Positions 33,444-42,361 of a stretch of DNA of 64,000 nt are shown one piece after another. Location of the stretch: assembly GCA_964426945.1 (NCBI GenBank), contig CAYRSS010000016.1, forward strand, positions 1 to 64,000, written 5' to 3'. Numbering within the stretch: position 1 is the first letter of the stretch; every line of letters begins with the position of its first letter. The notes beneath the pieces are model-generated. The model saw only the letters and a list, made by a program, of their open reading frames with translations, had not been told where the DNA came from and did no database searches. A program made the translations under genes and the position numbers. This stretch comes from CAYRSS01 sp964426945 (lineage in GTDB: Bacteria; Planctomycetota; Phycisphaerae; UBA1845).

Positions 33444-35141
33444 GTGAACACGCTCCTATCCAGACCGGGCGGCGATGCTCCTTCCATCGAATCTGTCACG
33501 CACAACACCGGCGAGTTTCTGCGCCGCGCCGCGGCGACAGCGCCGGACCAGGCGGCCGTGATCGTCGTGCGCCGGCGCGATGCGAGCGGTCGGCCGGAGT
33601 ATGCGCAGCTGACGTTCGACGAGCTGGAGCGGCTGTCGAACCGCTGCGCAAACGGGCTCGCCGCCGCGGGTGTCACGCGCGGGATGCGCGTGGTGATGAT
33701 GGTCCGGCCGGGGTTCGAGTTCACCGCGCTGGTCTTCGCGCTGCTCAAACTGGGCGCGCCGCCGGTGCTGATCGATCCCGGCATGGGGTTGTCGCGGCTG
33801 CTTGAGTGCATCCGGCAGGTCGACGCGCAGGCGATGGTGGGTATTCCGCTGGCGCACCTGGTGCGTCGGCTTCGCCCGCGGGCGTTTGCGGCGGTGCGCG
33901 TGGCGGTGACCGTCGGGCGGCGCCGGCTGTGGGGCGGGCCGACGCTGGCGGGGCTGATCGAGGACGCGCCGGACACCTTCGAGCCGATCGTGCCCCAGCC
34001 CGGCGAGACCGCGGCGATTCTCTTCACCAGCGGCAGCACCGGCCCCGCCAAGGGGGTGCTCTATGAGCACGGCATGTTCAACGCCCAGGTCGCGATGATC
34101 CGCGACTGCTACGACATGCTCCCGGGCGAGATCGACCTCTCGACCTTTCCGCTCTTCGCCCTCTTCGCCACCGGCATGGGCATGACCAGCGTGATCCCCG
34201 AGATGGACGCGGCGCGGCCCGGCCGGGCCGATCCGGCGAAGATCGTCGAGGCGATTCGCGATCATCGCATCACCACGGCGTTCGGCTCGCCGGCGCTGTG
34301 GCGGCGCGTGGCGGCGTGGTGTACGCAGCGCGGCGAGAAGCTGCCGAGCATGAAGCGGATTCTCATCGCCGGGGCGCCGGTGCCGACGCGCGTGATCGAG
34401 CAGCTTCGCGCTGCGCTGCCGGCCGGTGCCGATGTCCACACGCCCTACGGTGCGACCGAGTCGCTGCCGGTGGCGACGATCGCCGGGCGCGAGATTGTCG
34501 AGCGATGCGCAGCGCAGACCGACAGCGGCGCGGGCACCTGCGTGGGGCGTGCGCTGCCGGGCGTGGAGCTGCGAATCATCCGCATCACCGACGAGCCGAT
34601 CGCCGCATGGCGCAACGACCTCGCTGTCCGGCCGGGCGAGGTGGGCGAGATCATCGCGCGCAGTCCGGCGGTGACGCGCGGCTATTTCCGCCTGCCGGCG
34701 GCGGACGCGGTGTCCAAGATCCACGATGGTGCCACGCTATGGCACCGCATCGGCGACGTCGGGCGAATCGACGAGGAAGGCCGCCTGTGGTTCGCCGGCC
34801 GGCGGAGCCATCGCGTTGAAACACGCGAAGGCGTGCTGTTCACGGAATGCTGCGAGCCGGTCTACAACGTTCACGCGGCCGTCGCGCGGTGCGCGCTGGT
34901 CGGCGTCGGTCCCGTCGGCGACAAGGAGCCGGTGCTGATCGTCGAGCCGGTCGGCGGCCGACTTCCGCGTGGTGCGGCCCGTGATCGGCTCGTTCGTGAA
35001 CTGCTCTCACTCGGTGAGAAAGTCGCCCACACCCGGGCGATTCGGCGGGTGCTGTTTCATCGCTCGCTGCCGGTGGACGTGCGGCACAATGCCAAGATCA
35101 ACCGCGAATGGCTGGCGGCCTGGGCGGAGCGCCGTTCATGA
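33444..35141 (+). CDS. oleC: OleC-like beta-lactone synthetase (fatty acid CoA ligase family)
   Basis: A 565-residue ANL-superfamily enzyme. The ATP-binding P-loop is LFTSGSTGPAKGVLYEH (about residue 193), with the adenylate motif YGATES and the acid hinge GDVGRIDEEGRLWFAGR. The block YEHGMFNAQVAMIRDCYDML followed by EIDLSTFPLFALF is highly characteristic of OleC. OleC adenylates a long-chain beta-hydroxy acid and closes it to a cis-beta-lactone in the head-to-head hydrocarbon pathway. The stop overlaps the oleD start by 4 bases. GTG 33444 was chosen because the frame upstream has no similarity; the next gene upstream is the degenerate amidohydrolase. Confidence 0.9.
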   Translation: MNTLLSRPGGDAPSIESVTHNTGEFLRRAAATAPDQAAVIVVRRRDASGRPEYAQLTFDELERLSNRCANGLAAAGVTRGMRVVMMVRPGFEFTALVFALLKLGAPPVLIDPGMGLSRLLECIRQVDAQAMVGIPLAHLVRRLRPRAFAAVRVAVTVGRRRLWGGPTLAGLIEDAPDTFEPIVPQPGETAAILFTSGSTGPAKGVLYEHGMFNAQVAMIRDCYDMLPGEIDLSTFPLFALFATGMGMTSVIPEMDAARPGRADPAKIVEAIRDHRITTAFGSPALWRRVAAWCTQRGEKLPSMKRILIAGAPVPTRVIEQLRAALPAGADVHTPYGATESLPVATIAGREIVERCAAQTDSGAGTCVGRALPGVELRIIRITDEPIAAWRNDLAVRPGEVGEIIARSPAVTRGYFRLPAADAVSKIHDGATLWHRIGDVGRIDEEGRLWFAGRRSHRVETREGVLFTECCEPVYNVHAAVARCALVGVGPVGDKEPVLIVEPVGGRLPRGAARDRLVRELLSLGEKVAHTRAIRRVLFHRSLPVDVRHNAKINREWLAAWAERRS

Positions 35142-36160
35142 GGGCCCTGGTGACCGGCGGCGGCGGCTTTGTCGGCACCCGCATCGCGCAGATGCTGCAC
35201 GACGCGGGCCATGAGGTGCTCGCGCTGGGCCGCAACGACTATCCGCACCTCACCGCGGCGGGCATCCGAACGGTCCGTGCCGACCTGCGCGACGCGGCGG
35301 CGATTCGACGCGCCGGCGAGGGCATGGACGTCGTGTTTCATGCGGGCGCTGTGCCCGGCATCTGGGGGCCGCGACGGACGTTCTGGGACATCAACGTCGG
35401 CGGTACGGAGAACGTGATCGCGGCCTGCCGGGCGCATGGCGTGCCGAAGCTGGTATTCACCAGCTCGCCGAGCGTCGTGTTCGGCGAGGAGGAGGTCTGC
35501 GGCATCGACGAGTCCGCGCCCTACCCCGCGCGATACCTGACCCACTACCCGGAGACGAAGGCCCGCGCGGAGCAACTCGTCCTCACCGCGAATGACGCGA
35601 GTCTCTCGACGGTGGCGCTGCGGCCGCACTACATTTGGGGACCGGGCGATACGAACCTGATCCCGCGGGTGATCGACCGCGCCCGGCGTGGGCGGCTCAT
35701 CCAGGTGGGCGACGGCTCGAACCGGGTGGACATCACCTACATCGACAACTGCGCGGCGGCGCACCTGCTGGCCGCTGAGCGCGTGCAGCCCAAGGCGGCC
35801 TGTGCCGGGCGGGCGTATTTCATTGCCAATGCGGAGCCGGTTCGGATCTGGCCCTGGCTCGATGCCCTGATGAAGCGGCTGGGCCTGCCAGGCGTCCGGG
35901 GGCGGATGCCCTACGGCGTGGCCCGTGCCATGGGGCGTGTATCCGAGCTCGTATACGGCTCGCTGGGCATCCAGCGGGAGCCCCTGATGACGCGCTTCCT
36001 GGCAGCCCAGCTCGCAAAGTCTCACTATTTTAACATGGCCGCGGCGAAGCGGGATCTGGGTTACGAGGCTTCGGTCTCGAACGAGGAGGGCGTCGATCGG
36101 CTCGTCGCCTGGTACGAGCGCCACGGCCTGCCCGCGGGACGCCGGTCGATTGCCATGTGA
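35138..36160 (+). CDS. oleD: OleD-like NAD(P)H-dependent beta-ketoacid reductase
   Basis: A 340-residue extended SDR of the 3-beta-hydroxysteroid dehydrogenase type. The Rossmann motif is ALVTGGGGFVGTRIAQML, and the catalytic Tyr/Lys are in THYPETKARAEQ with the upstream Ser in VFTSSPSVVFGE. ALRPHYIWGPGD and VDITYIDNCAAAHLLA are typical blocks. OleD reduces the 2-alkyl-3-keto acid made by OleA to the hydroxy acid used by OleC. Start ATG overlaps the oleC stop (ATGA), so the two are translationally coupled. General 3-beta-HSD activity is the alternative if the neighbours are discounted. Confidence 0.88.
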   Translation: MRALVTGGGGFVGTRIAQMLHDAGHEVLALGRNDYPHLTAAGIRTVRADLRDAAAIRRAGEGMDVVFHAGAVPGIWGPRRTFWDINVGGTENVIAACRAHGVPKLVFTSSPSVVFGEEEVCGIDESAPYPARYLTHYPETKARAEQLVLTANDASLSTVALRPHYIWGPGDTNLIPRVIDRARRGRLIQVGDGSNRVDITYIDNCAAAHLLAAERVQPKAACAGRAYFIANAEPVRIWPWLDALMKRLGLPGVRGRMPYGVARAMGRVSELVYGSLGIQREPLMTRFLAAQLAKSHYFNMAAAKRDLGYEASVSNEEGVDRLVAWYERHGLPAGRRSIAM

Positions 36161-36299
36161 TATCCTGCCGGTCGGTCGGGTGGCAGGGCTCCCCCCGCGT
36201 TCCCTTTCGGGCGACCCTTGCTAGAATGCGGGACTCAGGCGCGGTCCCGCAGGCGCGGCGATCCGACGGCCGGGTACGGACCGCAGCAACCGGGCTCTC

Positions 36300-37538
36300 A
36301 TGAGCGACCATGACCGCATTGTCATCACCGGCGCCGGTGTTGCCGCCCCCAACGGCGGGAGCCTCGCCGAGTTCCGGCGCAGCCTGCTGAGCGGGGTCTC
36401 GGGCGTCACGGCGATCGAGACGCGGTTCATGGGTCGGGTGTTGGCTGGGGTCTGCTCCTTCGACGAGACCCGCTACCAGTCCAAGAAGGACCGTCGGCGG
36501 GGCACGCGGGCAGGGTCGATTTCCATCTACTGCACCCATGAGGCCTTCGCCCACGCGGGGCTGAAGCCGCTGGAGCTCGACCGTTCGCGTGTGGGGGTGT
36601 TCATCGGCATCACCGAGCACGGCACGGTCGAAACCGAGAACGAGATTGACGCGATTCGGCAGTACGACTATGACACCAAGTACTGGTCGCACCACCACAA
36701 CCCGCGAACGGTGGCCAACAACCCCGCGGGCGAGGTGACCGTCAACCTGGGCATCCACGGCCCCCACTACACGATCGGGGCCGCCTGTGCCGCGGGTAAC
36801 GCCGGGCTGATCCAGGGTGTGCAGATGCTGCGGCTGGGCGAGGTCGACCTGGCGATCGCCGGCGGGGTCTCCGAGGCGACCGGCTCGTTCGGCATTTTCG
36901 CCAGCTTCGCCGCCCAGAACGCCCTTGCTTACGACGAGGTGCCGGCCCGGGCCTGCCGTCCGTTTGACGCCAAGCGTAAGGGCATCGTGGTGTCGGAGGG
37001 CGGCGGACTGTTCGTGCTCGAGCGGCTGCGTGACGCGAAGCGCCGCGGGGCGACGATCCTGGCCGAGGTCGCGGGTTACGCGATGAACTCGGACGCCAGT
37101 GATCCGGTCCTGCCCGAGCCGGACCGTGTCAGCGACTGCATGCGGATGGCCATCACGCGGGCCGGCCTGTCCCCCGACGAGGTGAACATCGTCAGCACGC
37201 ACGCCACCGCGACCGAACTGGGCGACGAGCAGGAGGCCAAGGCCCTGCGGCAGGTGTTTTCCGACTGCCCGCGGGCGTATGTCAACAACACCAAGAGCTT
37301 CATCGGCCACGCGATGGGCGCGGCCGGCGCGCTCGAACTGGCGGGCAATCTCGGGTCGCTTCAGGACGGCGTCGTGCATCCGACGATCAACCTCGACGAG
37401 CCGGACGAGCGCTGCATGGTGCGGAACCTGGTCATCGGCGAGCCGAGGTCGATCGGACGGGTGGACTACATTCTCAATAACTCTTTCGGCATGCTGGGTA
37501 TCAACTCGGCGGTCGTGGTCAAGCGCTTCGAGGCGTAG
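36300..37538 (+). CDS. Beta-ketoacyl-ACP synthase (FabF/KS-like)
   Basis: A 412-residue thiolase-fold condensing enzyme with a complete triad: C163 in TIGAACAAGNAG, H301 in STHATATELGDEQE and H337 in NNTKSFIGHAMGAAGALE. Compared with FabF the second motif is THATAT rather than THGTGT, and the region around YWSHHHNPRTVANNPAGEV is distinctive. It extends an acyl chain on ACP by decarboxylative condensation with a malonyl unit. The ACP gene follows after 51 bases, so this is a dedicated pathway KS rather than the housekeeping copy. It follows oleD after about 140 bases. Confidence 0.92.
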   Translation: MSDHDRIVITGAGVAAPNGGSLAEFRRSLLSGVSGVTAIETRFMGRVLAGVCSFDETRYQSKKDRRRGTRAGSISIYCTHEAFAHAGLKPLELDRSRVGVFIGITEHGTVETENEIDAIRQYDYDTKYWSHHHNPRTVANNPAGEVTVNLGIHGPHYTIGAACAAGNAGLIQGVQMLRLGEVDLAIAGGVSEATGSFGIFASFAAQNALAYDEVPARACRPFDAKRKGIVVSEGGGLFVLERLRDAKRRGATILAEVAGYAMNSDASDPVLPEPDRVSDCMRMAITRAGLSPDEVNIVSTHATATELGDEQEAKALRQVFSDCPRAYVNNTKSFIGHAMGAAGALELAGNLGSLQDGVVHPTINLDEPDERCMVRNLVIGEPRSIGRVDYILNNSFGMLGINSAVVVKRFEA

Positions 37539-37589
37539 GCGGCGGTCGGGATCTTCAGGCAGGAACGGACGCGGAGGTACGGGTGGAGA

Positions 37590-37850
37590 ATGGTTGAGGC
37601 GCAGGTCAAGCAGATCGTTCTGGACATCGTGGCCGTGGTTGCGCCCGATGCCGACCTTAGCAACATCAAGAGCGACGTCCGCCTCCGCGACCAGCTCGAG
37701 CTGGACTCGATGGACTTCCTGGACATCGTCATGGAACTTCGCAAGCGCTACAAGGTCGAGGTGCCCAAGGAAGACTACATGCAGCTCGAGAGTCTCGACA
37801 GCTGCGCGCGGTACCTGGGGCCCAAGCTGGCCGGCGTGGCCGTGGCCTGA
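37590..37850 (+). CDS. Acyl carrier protein
   Basis: An 86-residue four-helix carrier protein. The phosphopantetheine attachment Ser is S40 in LELDSMDFLDI, a variant of the usual DSL motif with Met after Ser. It lies directly after the ketosynthase and shares a cluster with a Sfp-type phosphopantetheinyl transferase (42358) that could activate it. It would carry the growing chain for the KS, FabZ-like and FabI-like enzymes encoded downstream. GGAGG lies about 10 bases before ATG 37590. Confidence 0.92.
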   Translation: MVEAQVKQIVLDIVAVVAPDADLSNIKSDVRLRDQLELDSMDFLDIVMELRKRYKVEVPKEDYMQLESLDSCARYLGPKLAGVAVA

Positions 37851-37949
37851 CGCTCCTCCGATCACCGCTTCCTGACTGACGCCCGACCGCGCGGCCGCCC
37901 AGCCCGATGGCAACCTCACGCCCGGTTTTCGGCAGCCGGCAAGTTTCCG

Positions 37950-39389
37950 ATGCATTATGACGCCGCGATCATCGGCGCCGGCATGTCCGGCCTGGCCGCC
38001 GGCATCCGGCTGGCGATGTACGATCGCAGCGTCTGTATTCTCGAGCGCCATTACGCCTACGGCGGACTCAACTCGTACTATCGCATCGACGGCCGCGACT
38101 ACGACGTCGGCCTGCACGCACTGACCAACTACGTCCCCCCCGGCGTCCGCAGCGGCCCGCTGCCCAAGCTTCTGCGCCAGCTTCGTCTGACGCGAGACGA
38201 CTTCGACCTGCGCGAGCAGCGCGGCAGCCGCATCGTCTTTCCCGGTCGCTCGCTTCGGTTCACCAACGATATCGCCGTGCTGACCGAGGAGGTCGCCCGC
38301 GAGTTCCCCGGCGAGGTCGACGGCTTCCGGCGACTGGTCGAGCTGGTCCGCTCGCGTGAGTACGACGTCGCGGACGCCGGCCGCGCGACGGCCCGCGGCG
38401 TGCTGGGCGAGTTCCTGCGCGACCCGGTCCTCATCGACATGATTCTCTGCCCGGTCATGTACTACGGCAGCCCCAGCCCGCGCGACGTCGACTTCGCCTA
38501 CTTCTCGATTCTCTTCCGAAGCCTCTTCTGCGAGGGTTTCGCGCGGCCGCCGGGAGGTGTGCGGACGATCATCAAGGCACTGGTCCGGCGATTCCGCGAG
38601 TGCGGCGGGAAGCTGCGCATGAATACGGGCGTCGAGCGGATTGAGTTGAGAGACGGTCGGGTCGCTGCCCTCCACTTGCCCGGCGGCGAGACGGTGACGG
38701 CCGATCGCGTGTTTTCGTGCGCCGGGGCCCACGAGACGATGCGACTCTGCGGGCTCGGGCCGGCGACGCCGCCCGATCTCGATCGGCGGCTGACCTTCGT
38801 CGAATCCATCACCGTGCTGCCTGAGCCGCCGGCCGCGGTGGGGCTGGCCGACACGATTACTTTCTTCAATGCGGGTGAACGATTTGTCTATGACCGGCCG
38901 GCGGATGACTGTATCGACGACCGCAGCGGCGTGTTGTGCTGCCCGAACAACTACGAGGGGCACGAGGGTCTGGCCGAGGGGGTGGTCCGCCTGACTGCGC
39001 TGGCCGACTACGGCCGGTGGGCGGCCCTCGGCGAGGCGGCCTATCGCCGCGAAAAGGAGCGGACCTACGACCGGCTGCTCGGGCGGGCCCGGGGGCTCGG
39101 GCTACGCTATGATGGCCAGCCCCTGGCCCGGGACGTGTTCACGCCGCTGACCATCGAGCGGTTCACCGGGCACGCGGGCGGGGCCGTGTACGGCTCGCCG
39201 ACGAAGATCGGCGACGGCCGGACCGCGGTGGAGAATCTGTTCCTCTGCGGGACGGATACCGGGCTGGTCGGTATCATCGGCACGCTGCTGAGCGGCGTGA
39301 TGATCGCCAACGCGTACGGACTGGAAGAAACGCCAGAACGTGGAAACGCGGAAACGCCGAAAAGTCAAAACGCCAAAACGCCAAAATAG
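37950..39389 (+). CDS. CrtI/phytoene-desaturase-like FAD oxidoreductase A
   Basis: A 479-residue flavoprotein. The dinucleotide-binding motif AAIIGAGMSGLAAGIRLA is followed by the family's ERHYAYGGLNSYYRIDGRDYDVGLHAL. The FAD-contacting end is GGAVYGSPTKIGDGRTAVENLFLCGTDTGLVGIIGTLLSG. Relatives desaturate, isomerise or saturate polyenes such as carotenoids; here the KS/ACP/FabZ context suggests an acyl-chain substrate. The C-terminus ends in a low-complexity tail (PERGNAETPKSQNAKTPK) encoded by AACGCCAAA-type repeats and looks like a read-through of a spacer repeat. No carotenoid synthase is in the window. Confidence 0.85.
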   Translation: MHYDAAIIGAGMSGLAAGIRLAMYDRSVCILERHYAYGGLNSYYRIDGRDYDVGLHALTNYVPPGVRSGPLPKLLRQLRLTRDDFDLREQRGSRIVFPGRSLRFTNDIAVLTEEVAREFPGEVDGFRRLVELVRSREYDVADAGRATARGVLGEFLRDPVLIDMILCPVMYYGSPSPRDVDFAYFSILFRSLFCEGFARPPGGVRTIIKALVRRFRECGGKLRMNTGVERIELRDGRVAALHLPGGETVTADRVFSCAGAHETMRLCGLGPATPPDLDRRLTFVESITVLPEPPAAVGLADTITFFNAGERFVYDRPADDCIDDRSGVLCCPNNYEGHEGLAEGVVRLTALADYGRWAALGEAAYRREKERTYDRLLGRARGLGLRYDGQPLARDVFTPLTIERFTGHAGGAVYGSPTKIGDGRTAVENLFLCGTDTGLVGIIGTLLSGVMIANAYGLEETPERGNAETPKSQNAKTPK

Positions 39390-39474
39390 GAGGTCGGCGG
39401 CAGCGGGGGCATTTACGGCCACCCTCAAGACGCTTCGCCTCTGGCTGATAGCCGATAGCTGAGAGCTCCCTGCG

Positions 39475-40899
39475 ATGTCCCGCGACCGACTCGACGGAAC
39501 CCACGACTACTACGACGTCATCGTCATCGGCTCCGGCCTGGCGGGGATGACGGCGGCGAACCGCCTCGCGTGCGGGGGGGCGTCGGTGCTGCTGCTTGAG
39601 CAGCACTACAACTACGGCGGGATGGCCACCTGGTTCCGGCGCAAGGGCGGACACATCTTCGACATCTCCCTCCACGGCTTTCCCGTCGGGATGATCAAGA
39701 GCTGCCGCAAGTACTGGACGGCGGAGATCGCCGACTCGATCGTCCAGCTCAAGAACATAAGGTTCGACAACCCGCAGTTCACGCTCGACACGACCTTTGA
39801 CCGCGTCGATTTTACACGCCAGCTCATCGAGCGTTTCGGCGTGCCGAAAGAGACGGTCGACGACTTCTTCAACACCGCCCGCGCGATGGATTTCTACGAC
39901 GACCAGTCGATGACCACGCGGCAACTGTTCGAGCGGTTCTTCCCCGGCCGGCGCGACGTGTGGCGGCTGCTCATGGAGCCCATCGCGTACGCCAACGGCT
40001 CCACGCTCGACGATCCCGCCATCACCTACGGCATCGTCTTTTCGAACTTCATGAGCAGCGGCGTGTACATCTTTCAGGGCGGCACTGACAAGCTCATCTT
40101 CCTGATGAAGGAGGAGATGAAGCGCAACGGCGTCGATCTGCGCAAGCAGGTGCTTGTTGATCGCATCGTGGTCGACGGCGGCCGGGCGACCGGCGTGGTC
40201 GCGGGCGGGCGGACGATCCGCTGCGGCGCGGTGGTCTCCAACGCCAACCTGAAGACGACGCTTGAGGGTCTCGTGGGCTATCAGCATCTGCGCCCCGAGT
40301 TCGCCGCGGAGGCGAAGGCCGTGCGGCTGAACAACAGCAGTTGCCAGGTGTACATGGGGCTGCGCAAAGGCGAGACGATGCCCTTCATCGGCGAGCTGCT
40401 GTTCACCTCGACCGATCCGGAGTTCGACTCGGTGCGGCTCTGTGCGAAAGACGGGGGCAGCCGGACGTTCTCGATGTACTATCCCGACATCCGCCCCGGC
40501 TCGGATCGCTACGCGGTGGTCTCGTCGACCAACGCCAACTGGGGCGACTGGGCTCATCTCTCCGAGTCAGAGTACGCGGCCCAGAAGCAGCAATTGGTCG
40601 AGGATACGCTCGACTGCCTCGACCGGTACCTGCCCGGCATCCGCGGGAAGATTGACCATGTTGAGGCATCCACCCCGCGGACCTTCCATCACTACACGCA
40701 CCAGATGATGGGCGCGACGTTCGGCACCAAGTTCGAGGGGCTGAAAGTCAGCATGGACCTGCCGAAGGAGGTCCCCGGGCTCTTCCATACCGGATCGGTG
40801 GGGATCATCATGTCGGGCTGGCTCGGCACGATCAACTACGGCGTCATCGTGGCGAACGAGGTCGAGAGCTTCCTGCAGACGCAGGTGGCCCGCACGTAG
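39475..40899 (+). CDS. CrtI/CrtISO-like FAD oxidoreductase B
   Basis: A 474-residue flavoprotein of the same superfamily as its neighbour but clearly different in sequence. The start DVIVIGSGLAGMTAANRLA and the block LLLEQHYNYGGMATWFRRKGGHIFDISLHGFPVGM show the FAD site. The middle FIFQGG-type motif appears as GVYIFQGGTDKLIFLM, and the end as GLFHTGSVGIIMSGWLGTINYGV. Carrying two such enzymes in tandem beside a type II FAS module suggests successive oxidation or isomerisation of an acyl chain. Direct AGCTGATAGC-like repeats precede the ATG. Confidence 0.85.
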   Translation: MSRDRLDGTHDYYDVIVIGSGLAGMTAANRLACGGASVLLLEQHYNYGGMATWFRRKGGHIFDISLHGFPVGMIKSCRKYWTAEIADSIVQLKNIRFDNPQFTLDTTFDRVDFTRQLIERFGVPKETVDDFFNTARAMDFYDDQSMTTRQLFERFFPGRRDVWRLLMEPIAYANGSTLDDPAITYGIVFSNFMSSGVYIFQGGTDKLIFLMKEEMKRNGVDLRKQVLVDRIVVDGGRATGVVAGGRTIRCGAVVSNANLKTTLEGLVGYQHLRPEFAAEAKAVRLNNSSCQVYMGLRKGETMPFIGELLFTSTDPEFDSVRLCAKDGGSRTFSMYYPDIRPGSDRYAVVSSTNANWGDWAHLSESEYAAQKQQLVEDTLDCLDRYLPGIRGKIDHVEASTPRTFHHYTHQMMGATFGTKFEGLKVSMDLPKEVPGLFHTGSVGIIMSGWLGTINYGVIVANEVESFLQTQVART

Positions 40900-40935
40900 C
40901 CCCGACGCGTCGCGCGGCGGGGAGAGGGAGCGATC

Positions 40936-41361
40936 ATGACGGCCGACATCACCATCCGCTCCATTCCTCACCGCGAGCCGTTTCTGTTTGTCGATGACAT
41001 CGTCGAGCTGTCGGAGGATCGGATCGTCACGCGGAAGCGCGTCGACCCCGCGGCGGACTTCTTCCGCGGCCACTATCCGCAGCGCCCGGTGATGCCGGGC
41101 GTGCTGCTTTGCGAGTGTGCACTGCAGGCGGGCGCGCTGCTGGTGGCGCACCGCCTCGGTCCCTACGGCGCCGACGGGCCCGTGCCGGTCGTCACGCGCA
41201 TCGGCGACGCCCGCTTCAAGCGCATGGTGAATCCCGGCGACGTGCTCGATGTCGAGGTCCGCATCGACGAGGAGCTGGACGGCGCCTTCTTCATGACCGG
41301 CTGGGTGCGCGTGGCCGGCGAGCAGGCGGTGCGGCTGACCTTCGCGGTGAAAATGGCGTAG
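40936..41361 (+). CDS. FabZ-like 3-hydroxyacyl-ACP dehydratase
   Basis: A 141-residue single hotdog domain. The catalytic pair is H46 in FFRGHYPQRPVMPG and E60 in LLCECALQAGALL, matching FabZ spacing. HREPFLFVDDIVEL is the conserved start. It removes water from 3-hydroxyacyl-ACP. ATG 40936 has GGAGAGGGAG upstream. It is 36 bases after the second CrtI-like gene. A second family member lies at 45648-46124 on the opposite strand. Confidence 0.9.
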   Translation: MTADITIRSIPHREPFLFVDDIVELSEDRIVTRKRVDPAADFFRGHYPQRPVMPGVLLCECALQAGALLVAHRLGPYGADGPVPVVTRIGDARFKRMVNPGDVLDVEVRIDEELDGAFFMTGWVRVAGEQAVRLTFAVKMA

Positions 41362-41381
41362 CGGTCCGGCAAGGCGGTCGT

Positions 41382-41457
41382 CGTGGCCCTGGCTTCCAGC
41401 CCGGGGTGATATCGCGGTGGCGGTCGTCCCGCATCACGGGCTGGAAGCCCGTGCCAC
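41382..41457. repeat. Palindromic interspersed repeats (GGCTTCCAGCCC type)
   Basis: CGTGGCCCTGGCTTCCAGCC (from 41382) and, 30 bases on, CACGGGCTGGAAGCCCGTGCCAC in the opposite orientation (to 41457). They belong to the same family as the cluster at 22246-22430 and lie just upstream of the FabI-like gene. Confidence 0.72.
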
Positions 41458-41539
41458 GAGGCGGAACCACTCTCGGATTTTGCAGCGGATCACCACGCGG
41501 AACCGGCCATCTGCCGCAACGCGTATCGCGGCTTGGGAC

Positions 41540-42361
41540 ATGAGCTTCCTGAACGTCGAAGGCAAGTCGTTTCTCGTCACCGGCGTGGCCAATCGGCGCA
41601 GCGTCGCCTTTCACGTTGCGCAGACGCTGGAGGCGCACGGCGCCCGCGTGCTCTACAGCGTCCGGACCGAGGCGCGGCGCGAGAGTCTTGCGAAGCTGCT
41701 CGCGGGGCGCGACGTGTTCGTGTGCGACCTGACCGATGAGGCCGCCGTCGCGCGGCTGGCCGGCGACGTGGCGACGCGCCATCCGCGGCTTCACGGTCTG
41801 CTGCACTCGGTCGCGTTCGCCGACTACGAGGGCTTCTCGGGCAAGTTTCACGAGGTGTCTCAGGCTGCGTTCTGCCAGTGTGTGGCGGCAAGCTGTCACT
41901 CGCTGATCGCCCTGTCGAACGCCTTGAAAGACACGTTCGCCGAAAACGCCAGTGTCGTAACCATCTCCATCTCAACGACGCGCATGGCCGCCGAGAGTTA
42001 CGGCTTCATGGCGCCGGCCAAGGCCGCGCTCGATTCGTCGGTGGTGTTTCTGGCGAAGTCGTTCAGCCGCTTCTCGCGCGTTCGCTTCAACGCGGTGTGC
42101 GCTGGGCTGCTCAAGACGAATTCCTCGGCGGGCATTCCGGGCTATCTGGACAACTATCTCTACGCCGAGCAAGTGATCCCGCGCAAGGCCGCCGTAACCA
42201 CCGAAGAGGTCGCGGATGCGGCGGCGTTCCTGCTCAGCGAGCGGTCCGGCGGCATCAACGGACAGGGCCTTGTGGTCGACGCGGGCATGTCGTGGAATTA
42301 CTTCGACGCCGACGTCGTGCGCCACGTCACGCGGGCGGTGTGGCCCACGGATCCGTCATGA
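41540..42361 (+). CDS. FabI-like enoyl-ACP reductase
   Basis: A 273-residue SDR protein of enoyl-ACP reductase type. The cofactor motif is LVTGVANRRSVAFHVAQTL, close to FabI's GxAxxxSxA pattern. The catalytic pair Y154 and K161 has FabI spacing (Y-x6-K in SYGFMAPAKAAL), and LHSVAFADYEGF, ITEEVADAAAFLLS-like and INGQGLVVDAGMSW blocks are present. It would reduce the enoyl-ACP made by the FabZ-like neighbour. ATG 41540 follows the repeat cluster; its stop overlaps the phosphopantetheinyl transferase start by 4 bases. Confidence 0.88.
   Translation: MSFLNVEGKSFLVTGVANRRSVAFHVAQTLEAHGARVLYSVRTEARRESLAKLLAGRDVFVCDLTDEAAVARLAGDVATRHPRLHGLLHSVAFADYEGFSGKFHEVSQAAFCQCVAASCHSLIALSNALKDTFAENASVVTISISTTRMAAESYGFMAPAKAALDSSVVFLAKSFSRFSRVRFNAVCAGLLKTNSSAGIPGYLDNYLYAEQVIPRKAAVTTEEVADAAAFLLSERSGGINGQGLVVDAGMSWNYFDADVVRHVTRAVWPTDPS

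Noticed and set aside
36030..38963. A 977-codon open frame antisense to the oleD/KS/ACP/CrtI genes
   Set aside because: Its composition is the mirrored codon bias of the genes on the plus strand, and it has no domain signature. The plus-strand genes have intact active-site motifs.
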